Origin: Woeseiaceae bacterium
Lineage (GTDB): Bacteria > Pseudomonadota > Gammaproteobacteria > Steroidobacterales > Woeseiaceae
DNA: 64,000 nt
Reading direction: 5' to 3'
NCBI GenBank assembly: GCA_021773075.1
Contig: JAJFKT010000035.1
Location: 1 to 64,000 of the forward strand
Part shown: in pieces, positions 17,291-25,794 of the stretch
Numbering within the stretch: position 1 is the stretch's first letter
Layout of the letters: the number at the start of each line of letters is the position of its first letter
Notes under the pieces: model-generated
The model's database searches: none
What the model saw: only the letters and a program-made list of their open reading frames with translations
Told to the model about the DNA's origin: nothing
Position numbers and translations under genes: made by a program

Positions 17291-19338
17291 TGCTCGCTCC
17301 TTGTAGTCTTTGTCGTCGTGACTGGCCGGCTGGCCGCGCCAGCTCGATCCATCGGATAGCGGTCGACCGTCGCGCCCAACGCTTGTTTTAGCGGTCCAAG
17401 GTAGGGCTCGAAATGGCGCCACTGTTCCAATCCGGATTCGTAGATGGGTTGCCGTACCTGTTCCGAGCTGGGAGTGCGTACTGATCGTTCAGTCTGATGG
17501 AAATTGAGACAGGCTGCCTCGAAAGGCAGCCCGCAATACTCAAGAATACGTCGTACCTGCGGCTCAAGTTCCGCGACCACGTCCTCATAATGCACGCGTA
17601 ACACCTTGCCCGGCAAGACCTTGTCCCAATGGTCCATTAGCTCGACATAGTCCGCATAATACTGCCCCAGATCCTGCTGGTCGTAGGTGAACTCCTGGCC
17701 TTCGGCGAATAATTGCTTAAAGCCACTGAAGCAACACGCCATCGGGTTCCGCCGCGCGTCAATCACTTTGGCGTTGGGCAAGATCAGGTTGATCAGGCCG
17801 ATATGCCGAAAATTATTTGGCATTTTATCAATGAAATACGGTGCGCCTTGCCGATGAATGCGGGTATCGTTGATGTATTCTCTGCCGAATGCCTCGAGCT
17901 CCTGGTCGGAGACCTCGCCAAGGATATCCGGATAAGCACTCGCGGCACCCTGACGTCCACGACGACGAAGGCGCTGTGACAGCGAGAGGATATTCGGTAG
18001 CTCCAGCGTTCCGTCGACCTGGCTATGCGAGGACAGAATCTGTTCCAGCAGGGTTGAGCCAGCTCGTGGCAGACCGAGGATAAAAATCGGATCAGGAGCA
18101 CCATGCCCCACGCCGGATTTGCGGCCGAACAATGCCGGACTACACACTGTGCGTTGCGCGGCCAGATCCTCAGACATCTGTGCAGCCTTGTAACGTCCCC
18201 GGGATTTCTTCAGGCGATTTCCGCGCTGGTAGTATTTGAACGAGGTCTCGAAGTCTCCCAGGTCCTCGTGGGCCTTGCCGAGGGCAAAACACAGATAGAC
18301 ACGTTCAATATGGCTCAGGGTTGCGTCGTTCTCCTGCGCCTGCATGTTATTGATCTCGTCCTCGGTGAATGCATAGACTTTGAGGTTGGCGAGAGAGTAG
18401 TAGGCTTCGCCATGCCGCGGTTGGCTGGCCAATGCGGCGCGGTAAGAACTGACCGCGTGCTCGTATTGACCAGAAGTCTTGTGGGCATGGCCTTTGGAGG
18501 TCAGGGTAGTGGGGTCACCCGGAAGCAGTTTCAGTACTTCGTCGAATGAGGTGATGGCGGTTTCGTAGTCGCCGGCGCGCATACTCTCGATAGCAAACAG
18601 CGACCGAAATTGTGCGTTCTTCGGCGCTGTATCCAACAGGTGTTTCGCCTGCTCCAGCGCTTGTTGAAATTTCTGTCGCTTGCTGAGCGCTCGAATATAT
18701 TCGATTCGAACCGGGACGTTGTCCGGCTCAAATTTCAGCGCGCTTTCGAGCAGGAACTCGGCGTCGTCAAGGACCCCGAGACGCATACCTATGTCAGCGA
18801 GCAGGCGCATTCCCTCGACGTCATGCGGCACTTTTTTCAAGTATTGCCGGCAATAGTCCTCAGCTTTTAGCAACCGGCCCTGGGCGATCAGGTCGGTGAC
18901 GCCGAGCAGCGGGCGCGGCAATTTCTGCAGACGATCGAGCTGTGCTTGGATCTGTTCCGCCTGTTCTTGCAGGCCCTTGCCTGACAGGATATCAAGTTGT
19001 CCGCGCCAGCTCGCCTCGAGGGCGGGATTGTGGCGACACGCCCTTGAATAGGCGAGCAGCGCATCGTCTGCCTGCCCCATGTCGCGGTAGGTATGGCCTT
19101 CCTCCTGATGCGCCCGCCCGTGTTCGGGCGCCACGGTCTTGAGTCTTGCCAGGAGTTCAAGCGCTGGCTGAAATTCGGCTTTGTAGCGCCGGCAGACGGC
19201 GCTCATGTACAGAGCCTCGGCGTTGTTCGGGTCGGAATCCAGCACGCCAGCCAGATCGGCCAGTGCGCCATCGAAGCGTTTGGCAACAACTTTGTCCTGG
19301 ATCGATCGAAGGTCCGGACTGGTTCGAGCTGCTTGCAC
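17287..19338 (-). CDS. TPR-repeat sulfotransferase
   Basis: The 683 aa protein has about 350 residues of TPR repeats (for example AEALYMSAVCRRYKAEFQPA, AITSFDEVLKLLPGDP) followed by a PAPS-dependent sulfotransferase domain. The 5'-phosphosulfate loop is FILGLPRAGSTLLEQIL and a 3'-phosphate motif follows near KVIDARRNPMACCFSGF. The acceptor is unknown. It is 8 bp downstream of the TonB receptor and overlaps the BCCT gene, so the three form one operon. Pairs of TonB receptor and TPR-sulfotransferase recur in marine gammaproteobacteria (from memory). Confidence 0.92.
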   Translation of the reverse strand: MQAARTSPDLRSIQDKVVAKRFDGALADLAGVLDSDPNNAEALYMSAVCRRYKAEFQPALELLARLKTVAPEHGRAHQEEGHTYRDMGQADDALLAYSRACRHNPALEASWRGQLDILSGKGLQEQAEQIQAQLDRLQKLPRPLLGVTDLIAQGRLLKAEDYCRQYLKKVPHDVEGMRLLADIGMRLGVLDDAEFLLESALKFEPDNVPVRIEYIRALSKRQKFQQALEQAKHLLDTAPKNAQFRSLFAIESMRAGDYETAITSFDEVLKLLPGDPTTLTSKGHAHKTSGQYEHAVSSYRAALASQPRHGEAYYSLANLKVYAFTEDEINNMQAQENDATLSHIERVYLCFALGKAHEDLGDFETSFKYYQRGNRLKKSRGRYKAAQMSEDLAAQRTVCSPALFGRKSGVGHGAPDPIFILGLPRAGSTLLEQILSSHSQVDGTLELPNILSLSQRLRRRGRQGAASAYPDILGEVSDQELEAFGREYINDTRIHRQGAPYFIDKMPNNFRHIGLINLILPNAKVIDARRNPMACCFSGFKQLFAEGQEFTYDQQDLGQYYADYVELMDHWDKVLPGKVLRVHYEDVVAELEPQVRRILEYCGLPFEAACLNFHQTERSVRTPSSEQVRQPIYESGLEQWRHFEPYLGPLKQALGATVDRYPMDRAGAASRPVTTTKTTRSEH

Positions 19339-19346
19339 GCGATCGC

Positions 19347-21893
19347 TTAGAAATCGAAGCTCAAGCGGACTCCAACCGTGCGCGGTTGAGCATAGGTCAC
19401 ACTGGATGTGTCGAAGACAAAATTGCTTGCTACCTCGGCTCGCTCATCGGTCAGGTTGTTAACGAAAAGCTCGGCGGTCCAATTTTCACTGGAGACGCCC
19501 GCGGTGACGCTCGCCATGAACCAGTTATCCATTTCGAGCCGATTGATTGTGACGATATCGCTGAATGCTTCGGACGACCAGGAGATACCCGGCATGACGT
19601 GCGCCATCCAGCCCGCACGACCAAATTCCCACTCATATCGTGCGCGAAGATTGCCCTGAAACTCCGGTGCGAAGGCCAGTTCATCGCCTTTTACGACGTC
19701 GTTGGTCGGCGTCAGGACCTTGGTGATTTCCGTGTCGAGAATAGAAAATGCGCCCGATACGGTGAGCCCTTCGATCGCCCCCGGCAGCCAGATGAAATCT
19801 CCCTCAAGACCGGTCACCTCGGCGTCAGCAGCATTGTCGGAAAAGAACAGGTTGGTGATACTGGGATCGAAAATCGTGGTCTGAAGCTTTTCAATATCCA
19901 CGAAGAAAAGCGCCGCGTTGAATCTGAATCGACCGTCTAGAAAGTCGGACTTGATGCCGACTTCAATATTCGTGACGTCGTCCGTGTCGAGCGCGAAGGG
20001 CACTGTGAAGCCGTTCGGCCCGGACGCACCGCCCGGGCGATTCAACAGCCCGGGGCGAAATCCCTCGGACCAGGTAAAGTAGTACATCTGGTCATTGGTC
20101 GGTTTCCAGTCGGCCGTCACCTTAAAGATCACGCCGTCTGTTGCGGCCTTGTCCGGGGCGCCCACCGTATTGCCCGGCGCAAACTGTGCCGAAATGTTTG
20201 TGCCGAAGGCCTGCGCGTCGGTGGTGGCGCCGAAGTTGAAGAAGGATGAGTTCGCACTGCCTTCGAAATCCACCTCGATGTCATAGAACCGCGCACCGAC
20301 CGTGAGAGAGAATTGGTCATTGAAGTCGTAGGTTGCCTCGCCGAACACGCCCAGTTGTTCGTCGGTACGCAACACGTCGTTACGGAAAATAACGCCGGCC
20401 GGGAACGGGCCTGGATCGCTAAAGTAGCCCTCCGCCGCGTTGCCGACCACGCCCGTGACGGCGGTGTTCGTTAGTGGGTAGTTCGGCCCGAAGCCGGTCG
20501 TGACGCCGTCAAAACTAATCGCATTCACCGATCCGGGATAGGTAAAGTCATTGACCTCCATCAGTTCGAGGTCCTGGTAGAAGGCGCCAGCCGTCACGCG
20601 GAAGGCCTTCGCCTGATCGGTCGAGAAGCGAATCTCGTGGGTCCAGACCTCGACGTCCGTACGACTGTCGACAAACAGATTCGGTGCCTGGCAGGTGCCG
20701 GCCGGTGCGCCGCCGGGGTAGGTGACGCTGCCGTCGCAGATGTAATAGGGCAGGTACTGGCCAACGAAAAGATAATCCGTGTAATCGACCACCTGATCGG
20801 TCTCGCGGTCCGTGAATGCCCCGGTGTAGACGACCTCAAGTTCGCCAAACAGGCCCGTCAGTGTCCAGCTCGTGTTGTCGAAGCTGTCGTCAATCGAATC
20901 GGCGCTGAAGCGCTGGACTTGCAGATCCCCAACGGTCGGGTCGGCGAAGAAGACACCGTCTGAATCGATATCCTGCGTCTGGTGAGCGACCAGCAATCTC
21001 CAGTCGTCATTGATGTCCCACAGCGCGCTGACGCGCCCACCGGTGTATTCCGTTTCGTTGAAGTCCTCCTCGACGAGTGCGCTGTTATCGGCGCTGAGGA
21101 ACGTAACGCCACTCAGGTCCGCCGTCGACTGGAAACCGGCGCGCTGCGCGCTGACCGGCACGCCGTTGGTGCGCATTGTGCCCTCGGGTCTGAAGCGACC
21201 ACTGTCGCTCGCGTCACGGGTACCGGCAACGTTGTCGATCCAGCCACCTTTGCTGTCGACGTAGAATACGCCACGCAGTGCGAATGACTCGCTGACCGGA
21301 AGATTGATCATAGCCTCGATGTTCGAACTTGTATCGCCGTCGGTAATCGAGCCGAATCCAACCTTCACCTTGCCATAGGTATCACTGAAGTCCGGCTTGT
21401 TGGTAATCAGTCGTACGTTGCCCGCCTGTGAGCTACCACCAAACAAAGTGCCCTGCGGACCGGACAGAACCTCGATTCGTTGCAGATCCGCGGCGTAGAC
21501 GTCCAGGTTACGACCGGGCTGCGCCAGCGGCTGTTCGTCGAGGTAAAAGGCGACGTTCGGCGCCAGGCCCGCTACGCCGGCAGTCGTCAGATTCGGCGTG
21601 GTTGATGCTACGCCTCTTATGTATATCGTATTCTGCCCCGGCCCGCTGCCGCCCGCAGTGACGCCCGGCAACTGCAACACATAGTCTGCAAAATTGGTGA
21701 TGCCGAGTTCTTCGAGGGCTTGGCCAGTCAGCGCCGTTACTGCAATGGGAACATCCTGCAGCGATTCCTCGCGCTTTGTGGCTGTCACTGTGATTTCTTC
21801 GATCGTTGCCTGGGCGTGCACGTTTCCGGCGGCCAGCGCCGTTGCGATTGCCAAGGACACGGCGGTTTTTTTGGGCTGAATACGTATTGACAT
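19347..21893 (-). CDS. TonB-dependent outer-membrane receptor
   Basis: About 848 aa. The start at 21893 is chosen for the signal peptide (to NVHAQ) and GGGGA upstream. A TonB box-like EEITVTATKREESLQDVPIAV follows, then a plug domain with the IEVLSGPQGTLFGGSSQAGNVRLIT motif, and a 22-strand barrel ending with aromatic residues (VGVRLSFDF). It belongs to the large group of receptors of unknown ligand; it does not look like BtuB. It leads the operon with the sulfotransferase and BCCT transporter, so it may bring the quaternary amine or a conjugate of it across the outer membrane. Confidence 0.93.
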   Translation of the reverse strand: MSIRIQPKKTAVSLAIATALAAGNVHAQATIEEITVTATKREESLQDVPIAVTALTGQALEELGITNFADYVLQLPGVTAGGSGPGQNTIYIRGVASTTPNLTTAGVAGLAPNVAFYLDEQPLAQPGRNLDVYAADLQRIEVLSGPQGTLFGGSSQAGNVRLITNKPDFSDTYGKVKVGFGSITDGDTSSNIEAMINLPVSESFALRGVFYVDSKGGWIDNVAGTRDASDSGRFRPEGTMRTNGVPVSAQRAGFQSTADLSGVTFLSADNSALVEEDFNETEYTGGRVSALWDINDDWRLLVAHQTQDIDSDGVFFADPTVGDLQVQRFSADSIDDSFDNTSWTLTGLFGELEVVYTGAFTDRETDQVVDYTDYLFVGQYLPYYICDGSVTYPGGAPAGTCQAPNLFVDSRTDVEVWTHEIRFSTDQAKAFRVTAGAFYQDLELMEVNDFTYPGSVNAISFDGVTTGFGPNYPLTNTAVTGVVGNAAEGYFSDPGPFPAGVIFRNDVLRTDEQLGVFGEATYDFNDQFSLTVGARFYDIEVDFEGSANSSFFNFGATTDAQAFGTNISAQFAPGNTVGAPDKAATDGVIFKVTADWKPTNDQMYYFTWSEGFRPGLLNRPGGASGPNGFTVPFALDTDDVTNIEVGIKSDFLDGRFRFNAALFFVDIEKLQTTIFDPSITNLFFSDNAADAEVTGLEGDFIWLPGAIEGLTVSGAFSILDTEITKVLTPTNDVVKGDELAFAPEFQGNLRARYEWEFGRAGWMAHVMPGISWSSEAFSDIVTINRLEMDNWFMASVTAGVSSENWTAELFVNNLTDERAEVASNFVFDTSSVTYAQPRTVGVRLSFDF

Positions 21894-21913
21894 AAATTTT
21901 CCCCGCAAGACTT

Positions 21914-21939
21914 ATTATATTGATCGCGTATGAATATAA
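21914..21939 (-). promoter_or_regulatory. Promoter/operator of the TonB receptor operon
   Basis: On the minus strand a perfect TATAAT lies at 21919-21914. It overlaps an inverted repeat with 7-bp arms (TTATATT / AATATAA, 21915-21939). Position and palindrome suggest a regulated promoter; the -35 region is weak. Confidence 0.45.
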
Positions 21940-22142
21940 CATCGTAACAATCGGGCACTTGGCTCTTTGCGACATGATGTGGCATAGAACCGACAAATCA
22001 GGCGTCTTGTATGTCGTTTTTCGCCAGAGGAACGTCGCAAAGGACCATGCAGCGCTGGGAGTTCTGGCACAAACTGACGCATTGTGTGGATTCCACTGAT
22101 CTTGTCTTCGTCCTGATCACGAAACCCCGATTGAGTGCAGTT

Positions 22143-23684
22143 ATGAGCAACAGACCCAGAAGAAAAAGAGGCGCGGGCCGCGAGGCCAAGCGGGCAGCAC
22201 GGCAACAGGCTCCGACGTCGACGGCGGCGTGGATTGATCGCAAGATTCCTCACTTTGAGGTGCTCAATGACGAAGCCATTGAGGTGATTGAGTACAATGC
22301 CGAGACTGTACTTGAAGAAATTGGCATCGAGTTTCGCGAATTCCCGCCCGCACTTGAACTTTTCAAAGAGGCCGGGGCCGATGTCGATGGCGAGCGGGTG
22401 CGTTTTCCGCGCGGCCTTTGTCGGTCGATCATCCAGGCATCAGCGCCGGCCGAGTACCGGCAACATGCGCGAAACCCGGACCGCAGTACCATAATCGGCG
22501 GGAAGCGCACGGTTCTGGTGCCGGCTTATGGATCGCCATTTGTGCGCGATCTCGATAATGGCCGCCGTTACGCCACGCTGGAAGACTTCCAGAACTTCGT
22601 GAAGCTTGCATATCTGAGCCCGGGTCTGCACCACTCGGGCGGCACCGTCTGCGAACCCGTGGATGTACCCGTCAACAAACGGCACTTCGACATGGTGTAC
22701 AGCCATATCAAGTACAGCGACAAGCCGTTTATGGGCTCAGTCACGGCGCCCGAGCGTGCGCAGGACACAGTCGATATGGCGAAAATAGTGTTCGGTGACG
22801 ACTTTATTCAGCAGAACACGGTCATTACGAGCCTCATCAACGCGAACTCGCCCATGACTTTCGATGCGACCATGCTGGGGGCCGCAACTGTCTACGCAGA
22901 GAACAATCAGGCGACCGTGATTTCACCGTTCCTGATCGCGGGCGCAATGTCGCCGGTCACGGTTGCCGGAACAGCAATCCAGATTCTGGCCGAAGCGCTG
23001 GCGGGAATGGCGTATGTGCAGCTCGTCCGCCCAGGTGCGCCGGTCGTTTTCGGTACCTTTGCAGCGGCCGTATCGATGCAAACCGGTGCACCGACGTTTG
23101 GGACGCCCGAGCCCAGTTTGATCGTGTACGTCGCTGCGGCGCTCGCTCGCCGGCTTGGCGTGCCGTTTCGAAGTGGCGGTGGCTTGTGTGGGTCCAAGAT
23201 CCCGGATGCGCAGGCTGCCTACGAGTCCGCTAACACGTTGCAGACTGCGGCGCTGGCCGGTGTCAACTTCATGTTGCACACGGCAGGTTGGCTGGAGGGT
23301 GGACTCACGATGGGCTATGAGAAGTTCATCATGGATGCCGATCAGGCAAACATGCTGGCGCTGCTCCTCGAGGGCGTCGATATGTCCGAGAACGGACTGG
23401 CGATGGATGCAATGCGCGAAGTCGGTCCCGGCGCACATTTCCTTGGTTCGACGCACACGCAGGCCAACTTCGAAACGGCTTTCTATCGATCGACGGTTGC
23501 GGACAATAATAGTTTTGAGCAATGGGAGGAAGACGGTTCGGTCGACGCTGCGGGCCGAGCGAATGCGATCTGGAAGCAGATGCTCAACGACTATGAAGCA
23601 CCACCGCTCGACCCCGCGGTCGATGAGGAGCTGCTTGAATTCATTGCACGCCGCAAGTCGGCGTTCGAAGACCGGAACTACTAA
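22143..23684 (+). CDS. MttB-superfamily corrinoid methyltransferase, non-pyrrolysine
   Basis: Transfers a methyl group from a quaternary amine to a corrinoid protein. The 513 aa product spans the normal MttB length and contains no in-frame amber codon, so it belongs to the pyrrolysine-free branch (MtgB for glycine betaine; others for proline betaine or carnitine). Recognised segments include ETVLEEIGIEFREFP at the N-terminus, SGGTVCEPVDVP, and GSVTAPERAQDTVDMA. The start at 22143 (MSNRPRRKRGAG, a basic leader) is preferred to a codon at 22011. It is followed 12 bp later by its corrinoid protein. Glycine betaine is the inferred substrate, given the dimethylglycine and sarcosine enzymes downstream. 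Confidence 0.9.
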   Translation: MSNRPRRKRGAGREAKRAARQQAPTSTAAWIDRKIPHFEVLNDEAIEVIEYNAETVLEEIGIEFREFPPALELFKEAGADVDGERVRFPRGLCRSIIQASAPAEYRQHARNPDRSTIIGGKRTVLVPAYGSPFVRDLDNGRRYATLEDFQNFVKLAYLSPGLHHSGGTVCEPVDVPVNKRHFDMVYSHIKYSDKPFMGSVTAPERAQDTVDMAKIVFGDDFIQQNTVITSLINANSPMTFDATMLGAATVYAENNQATVISPFLIAGAMSPVTVAGTAIQILAEALAGMAYVQLVRPGAPVVFGTFAAAVSMQTGAPTFGTPEPSLIVYVAAALARRLGVPFRSGGGLCGSKIPDAQAAYESANTLQTAALAGVNFMLHTAGWLEGGLTMGYEKFIMDADQANMLALLLEGVDMSENGLAMDAMREVGPGAHFLGSTHTQANFETAFYRSTVADNNSFEQWEEDGSVDAAGRANAIWKQMLNDYEAPPLDPAVDEELLEFIARRKSAFEDRNY

Positions 23685-23696
23685 CGAGGACGTTTT

Positions 23697-24413
23697 GTGG
23701 ACGCAGAAAATCAAAATACTGACGACGAAGATATCATCCTGTCGGAGCTCGGGGATGATGAACTCGTCGAGCAAATGCATGACGATCTTTACGATGGACT
23801 CAAGGAAGAAATCGAGGAAGGCACAAACTTGTTACTGGGTCGTGGCTGGTCAGCGGAAAAGGTGCTCAACGTGGCGTTGGTTGGCGGCATGAAGATTGTC
23901 GGTATCGATTTTCGTGACGGCATCCTGTTCGTTCCGGAAGTCTTGCTGGCCGCAAATGCCATGAAAGGCGGTATGGAAATATTGCGGCCGTTACTCGCGG
24001 AGACCGGCGTTAAACCGATTGGCAAGATGGTGATCGGCACGGTCAAAGGCGACATTCATGATATTGGCAAGAACCTCGTCGCCATGATGATGGAAGGGGC
24101 GGGATTTGAGGTGGTCGACATCGGCATCAACAATTCGGTTGACGAATATTTCGCGGCAATGGAGGAGCACAAGCCCGACATTCTTGGAATGTCCGCGCTG
24201 CTCACGACAACGATGCCCTATATGAAGGTCGTCATCGACGAGATGGTTAAGCGGGGGGTTCGCAACGATTACGTTGTGCTCGTTGGCGGCGCGCCGTTGA
24301 ACGAGGAATTCGGCGAGGCCGTCGGCGCCGACGGCTACTGTCGGGATGCGGCGCAGGCAGCAGAGATGGGTTCTGAGCTGCTCAGGGAACGACGTGAGGC
24401 GGCTCATGCGTGA
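23697..24413 (+). CDS. Corrinoid-binding methyl carrier protein
   Basis: A 238 aa B12-binding protein of the MtgC/MttC type. It starts with GTG (GAGG upstream). An acidic N-terminal extension is followed by the helical cap (residues 25-105; GWSAEKVLNVALVGGM, DGILFVPEVLLAANAMK) and the Rossmann B12 domain with the base-off motif D119-x-H121-x-x-G124 in GDIHDIGKN, then SALLTTTM and LVGGAPLNEEF. His121 would be the lower axial cobalt ligand. It accepts the methyl group from the upstream methyltransferase and passes it to the THF methyltransferase at 26827. Confidence 0.94.
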   Translation: MDAENQNTDDEDIILSELGDDELVEQMHDDLYDGLKEEIEEGTNLLLGRGWSAEKVLNVALVGGMKIVGIDFRDGILFVPEVLLAANAMKGGMEILRPLLAETGVKPIGKMVIGTVKGDIHDIGKNLVAMMMEGAGFEVVDIGINNSVDEYFAAMEEHKPDILGMSALLTTTMPYMKVVIDEMVKRGVRNDYVVLVGGAPLNEEFGEAVGADGYCRDAAQAAEMGSELLRERREAAHA

Positions 24414-25005
24414 GCCGGTTCTGATCATTGCCTGCGGTGCATTGGCTCGGGAGATTAACGAGCTAAAGCAGACCAATGGCTGGAGTCATCTGCACCTCTC
24501 GTGCATCGATGCCAAGCTGCATCACAGGCCTGCGCTGATACCTGATCGTCTGCGCACCAAGATCCGCCGCTACAAGAAGCTGTACGATCACATTTATGTT
24601 GCCTACGCAGACTGTGGTACGGGAGGTGAAATCGATCGCGTCCTCGAGGAGGAGGGCGAGGGCATTGAGCGATTGCCGGGCGTACATTGTTACCAGTTTT
24701 TCGCGGGCGCCAAACGATATGAGGCGTTAGCCGACGCCGAGCCGGGTACCTTTTACCTGACAGATTTTCTGGCGAAGCATTTCGACCGTTTCGTCATTGA
24801 ACCATTGAAAATCGATCAACATCCGGAACTGCGCGATGCCTACTTCGGAAATTACCGGCGCGTTGTGTTTCTGTCGCAGACGAAGGATGACGATTTGCTT
24901 GCGGCTGCGAAAGACGCCGCGGAACGCTTGGAACTCGACTTCGATCATGTCCACTGTGGTTATGGAGCGCTTGCGACCGAGCTGATGCTCGTGGCGTCGG
25001 CGTAG
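24406..25005 (+). CDS. DUF1638 family protein
   Basis: A 199 aa protein that starts MREPVLIIACGALAREI; its ATG overlaps the corrinoid gene's stop by 8 bp. DUF1638 proteins occur beside MttB-type methyltransferases in many organisms, but their biochemical role is not established as far as I know. Conserved-looking features are IACGAL, HLSCIDAKLHHRP, VAYADCGTGGEID and GVHCYQFFAG; the Cys and His residues in these segments could bind a metal or cofactor. Because it is conserved with the corrinoid genes, a role in corrinoid assembly, activation or methyl transfer is likely. Confidence 0.85.
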   Translation: MREPVLIIACGALAREINELKQTNGWSHLHLSCIDAKLHHRPALIPDRLRTKIRRYKKLYDHIYVAYADCGTGGEIDRVLEEEGEGIERLPGVHCYQFFAGAKRYEALADAEPGTFYLTDFLAKHFDRFVIEPLKIDQHPELRDAYFGNYRRVVFLSQTKDDDLLAAAKDAAERLELDFDHVHCGYGALATELMLVASA

Positions 25006-25009
25006 CCTG

Positions 25010-25315
25010 ATGGTTAAGAAGATCCTTGTGTATTGGCGTGATATTCCAGCCCAGATTATCGTGCAGCGAGGTCGCAAGCGCGAAAAAGCGCAGTTGAGCG
25101 CTCGCTTTATCGAAGCCATCGATCGAGCGGCCATGCGTGCGGGCAAGGGTAGTAGTGATCTGTACCTGGCCGAGTGGCGGCGAGAGACGACGACCGTGGA
25201 TTCGGCGACGGATATTCGCACGCTTGCGGAGCAGGAGGCCAGCTGGTTCGAGTCTGAATTCAGCGATGACCGACTTCGGCAGCTGATTCGTAATCACGGC
25301 TCGGCGCGCGAGTAA
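25010..25315 (+). CDS. 'Virulence factor' domain protein, small
   Basis: A 101 aa protein beginning KKILVYWRDIPAQIIVQRGR, which matches the small domain family annotated as 'virulence factor'. That name is historical and says nothing about function here. It has no signal, Cys cluster or catalytic motif, is charged, and is predicted cytoplasmic. It lies 4 bp after DUF1638 and 5 bp before the MetV-like gene. Its fixed place in a methyl-transfer operon suggests an accessory role in corrinoid or folate C1 chemistry. Confidence 0.75.
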   Translation: MVKKILVYWRDIPAQIIVQRGRKREKAQLSARFIEAIDRAAMRAGKGSSDLYLAEWRRETTTVDSATDIRTLAEQEASWFESEFSDDRLRQLIRNHGSARE

Positions 25316-25320
25316 TCCTC

Positions 25321-25794
25321 ATGTACCGAATGCGAACATGGTCAGTGCGACATGCGCGAGGACTAAAAAAGATATACGCATTTCTCGAGGCGATATTTGT
25401 TAAAGCCGACCCACTGCTGCGTCTGATCGGTCATGAGCGGCTCGACAGGCCGCTTGTGTTCGTTGAAAGTCTGACTAAGGGTTTTCTGCTCGATTCGCGA
25501 AATTGCGGCCAGTGCATCGTTGGATTCACGGGACTGTCCTGCCCGATGAACTGCCCCAAGAGCATGCGCAACGGACCCTGTGGTGGCGTTCGCCTGAATG
25601 GCAAGTGCGAAGTAAAGCCCGAAATGGATTGTGTGTGGGTGCAGGCCTGGGAGGGTAACAAGCGTCTTCAGGAAAAGGAGTTTCCGATTCAGTTCGTGCA
25701 GCCGACGGTGGACCATCGACGGATCGGAAAATCGGCGTGGTTGCACGAAGTTCGACTTCGACGGGAAGAAATCGAAGCCGGGGCAGCCGAGTAA
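25321..25794 (+). CDS. MetV-like MTHFR C-terminal-domain protein
   Basis: A 157 aa protein with a Cys-rich motif: Cys62, Cys65, Cys74, Cys78, Cys87, Cys96 and Cys104 in the pattern NCGQC...GLSCPMNCPKSMRNGPCGG. This is the zinc or iron-sulfur domain (MTHFR C-terminal family) that acetogens carry as MetV, partner of MetF. It ends in a TAATG overlap with the MetF gene, so the two are likely made in equal amounts as a complex. The metal content is not predictable from sequence alone. Confidence 0.85.
   Translation: MYRMRTWSVRHARGLKKIYAFLEAIFVKADPLLRLIGHERLDRPLVFVESLTKGFLLDSRNCGQCIVGFTGLSCPMNCPKSMRNGPCGGVRLNGKCEVKPEMDCVWVQAWEGNKRLQEKEFPIQFVQPTVDHRRIGKSAWLHEVRLRREEIEAGAAE

Noticed and set aside
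21894..22142. Possible cobalamin riboswitch between the TonB receptor and the corrinoid methyltransferase gene
   Set aside because: B12-related genes made this worth checking, but I could not find a B12-box-like GCCACTG or the surrounding conserved stems; only a promoter-like inverted repeat is visible.
22143..23684. Pyrrolysine-containing MttB
   Set aside because: The frame is continuous over the full family length without an in-frame TAG, and no pyl genes are in the window.
23155..23892. 245-codon plus-strand frame overlapping the methyltransferase and corrinoid genes
   Set aside because: Arg/Ser-rich composition typical of an out-of-frame reading of high-GC coding DNA; the two overlapped genes are well supported.
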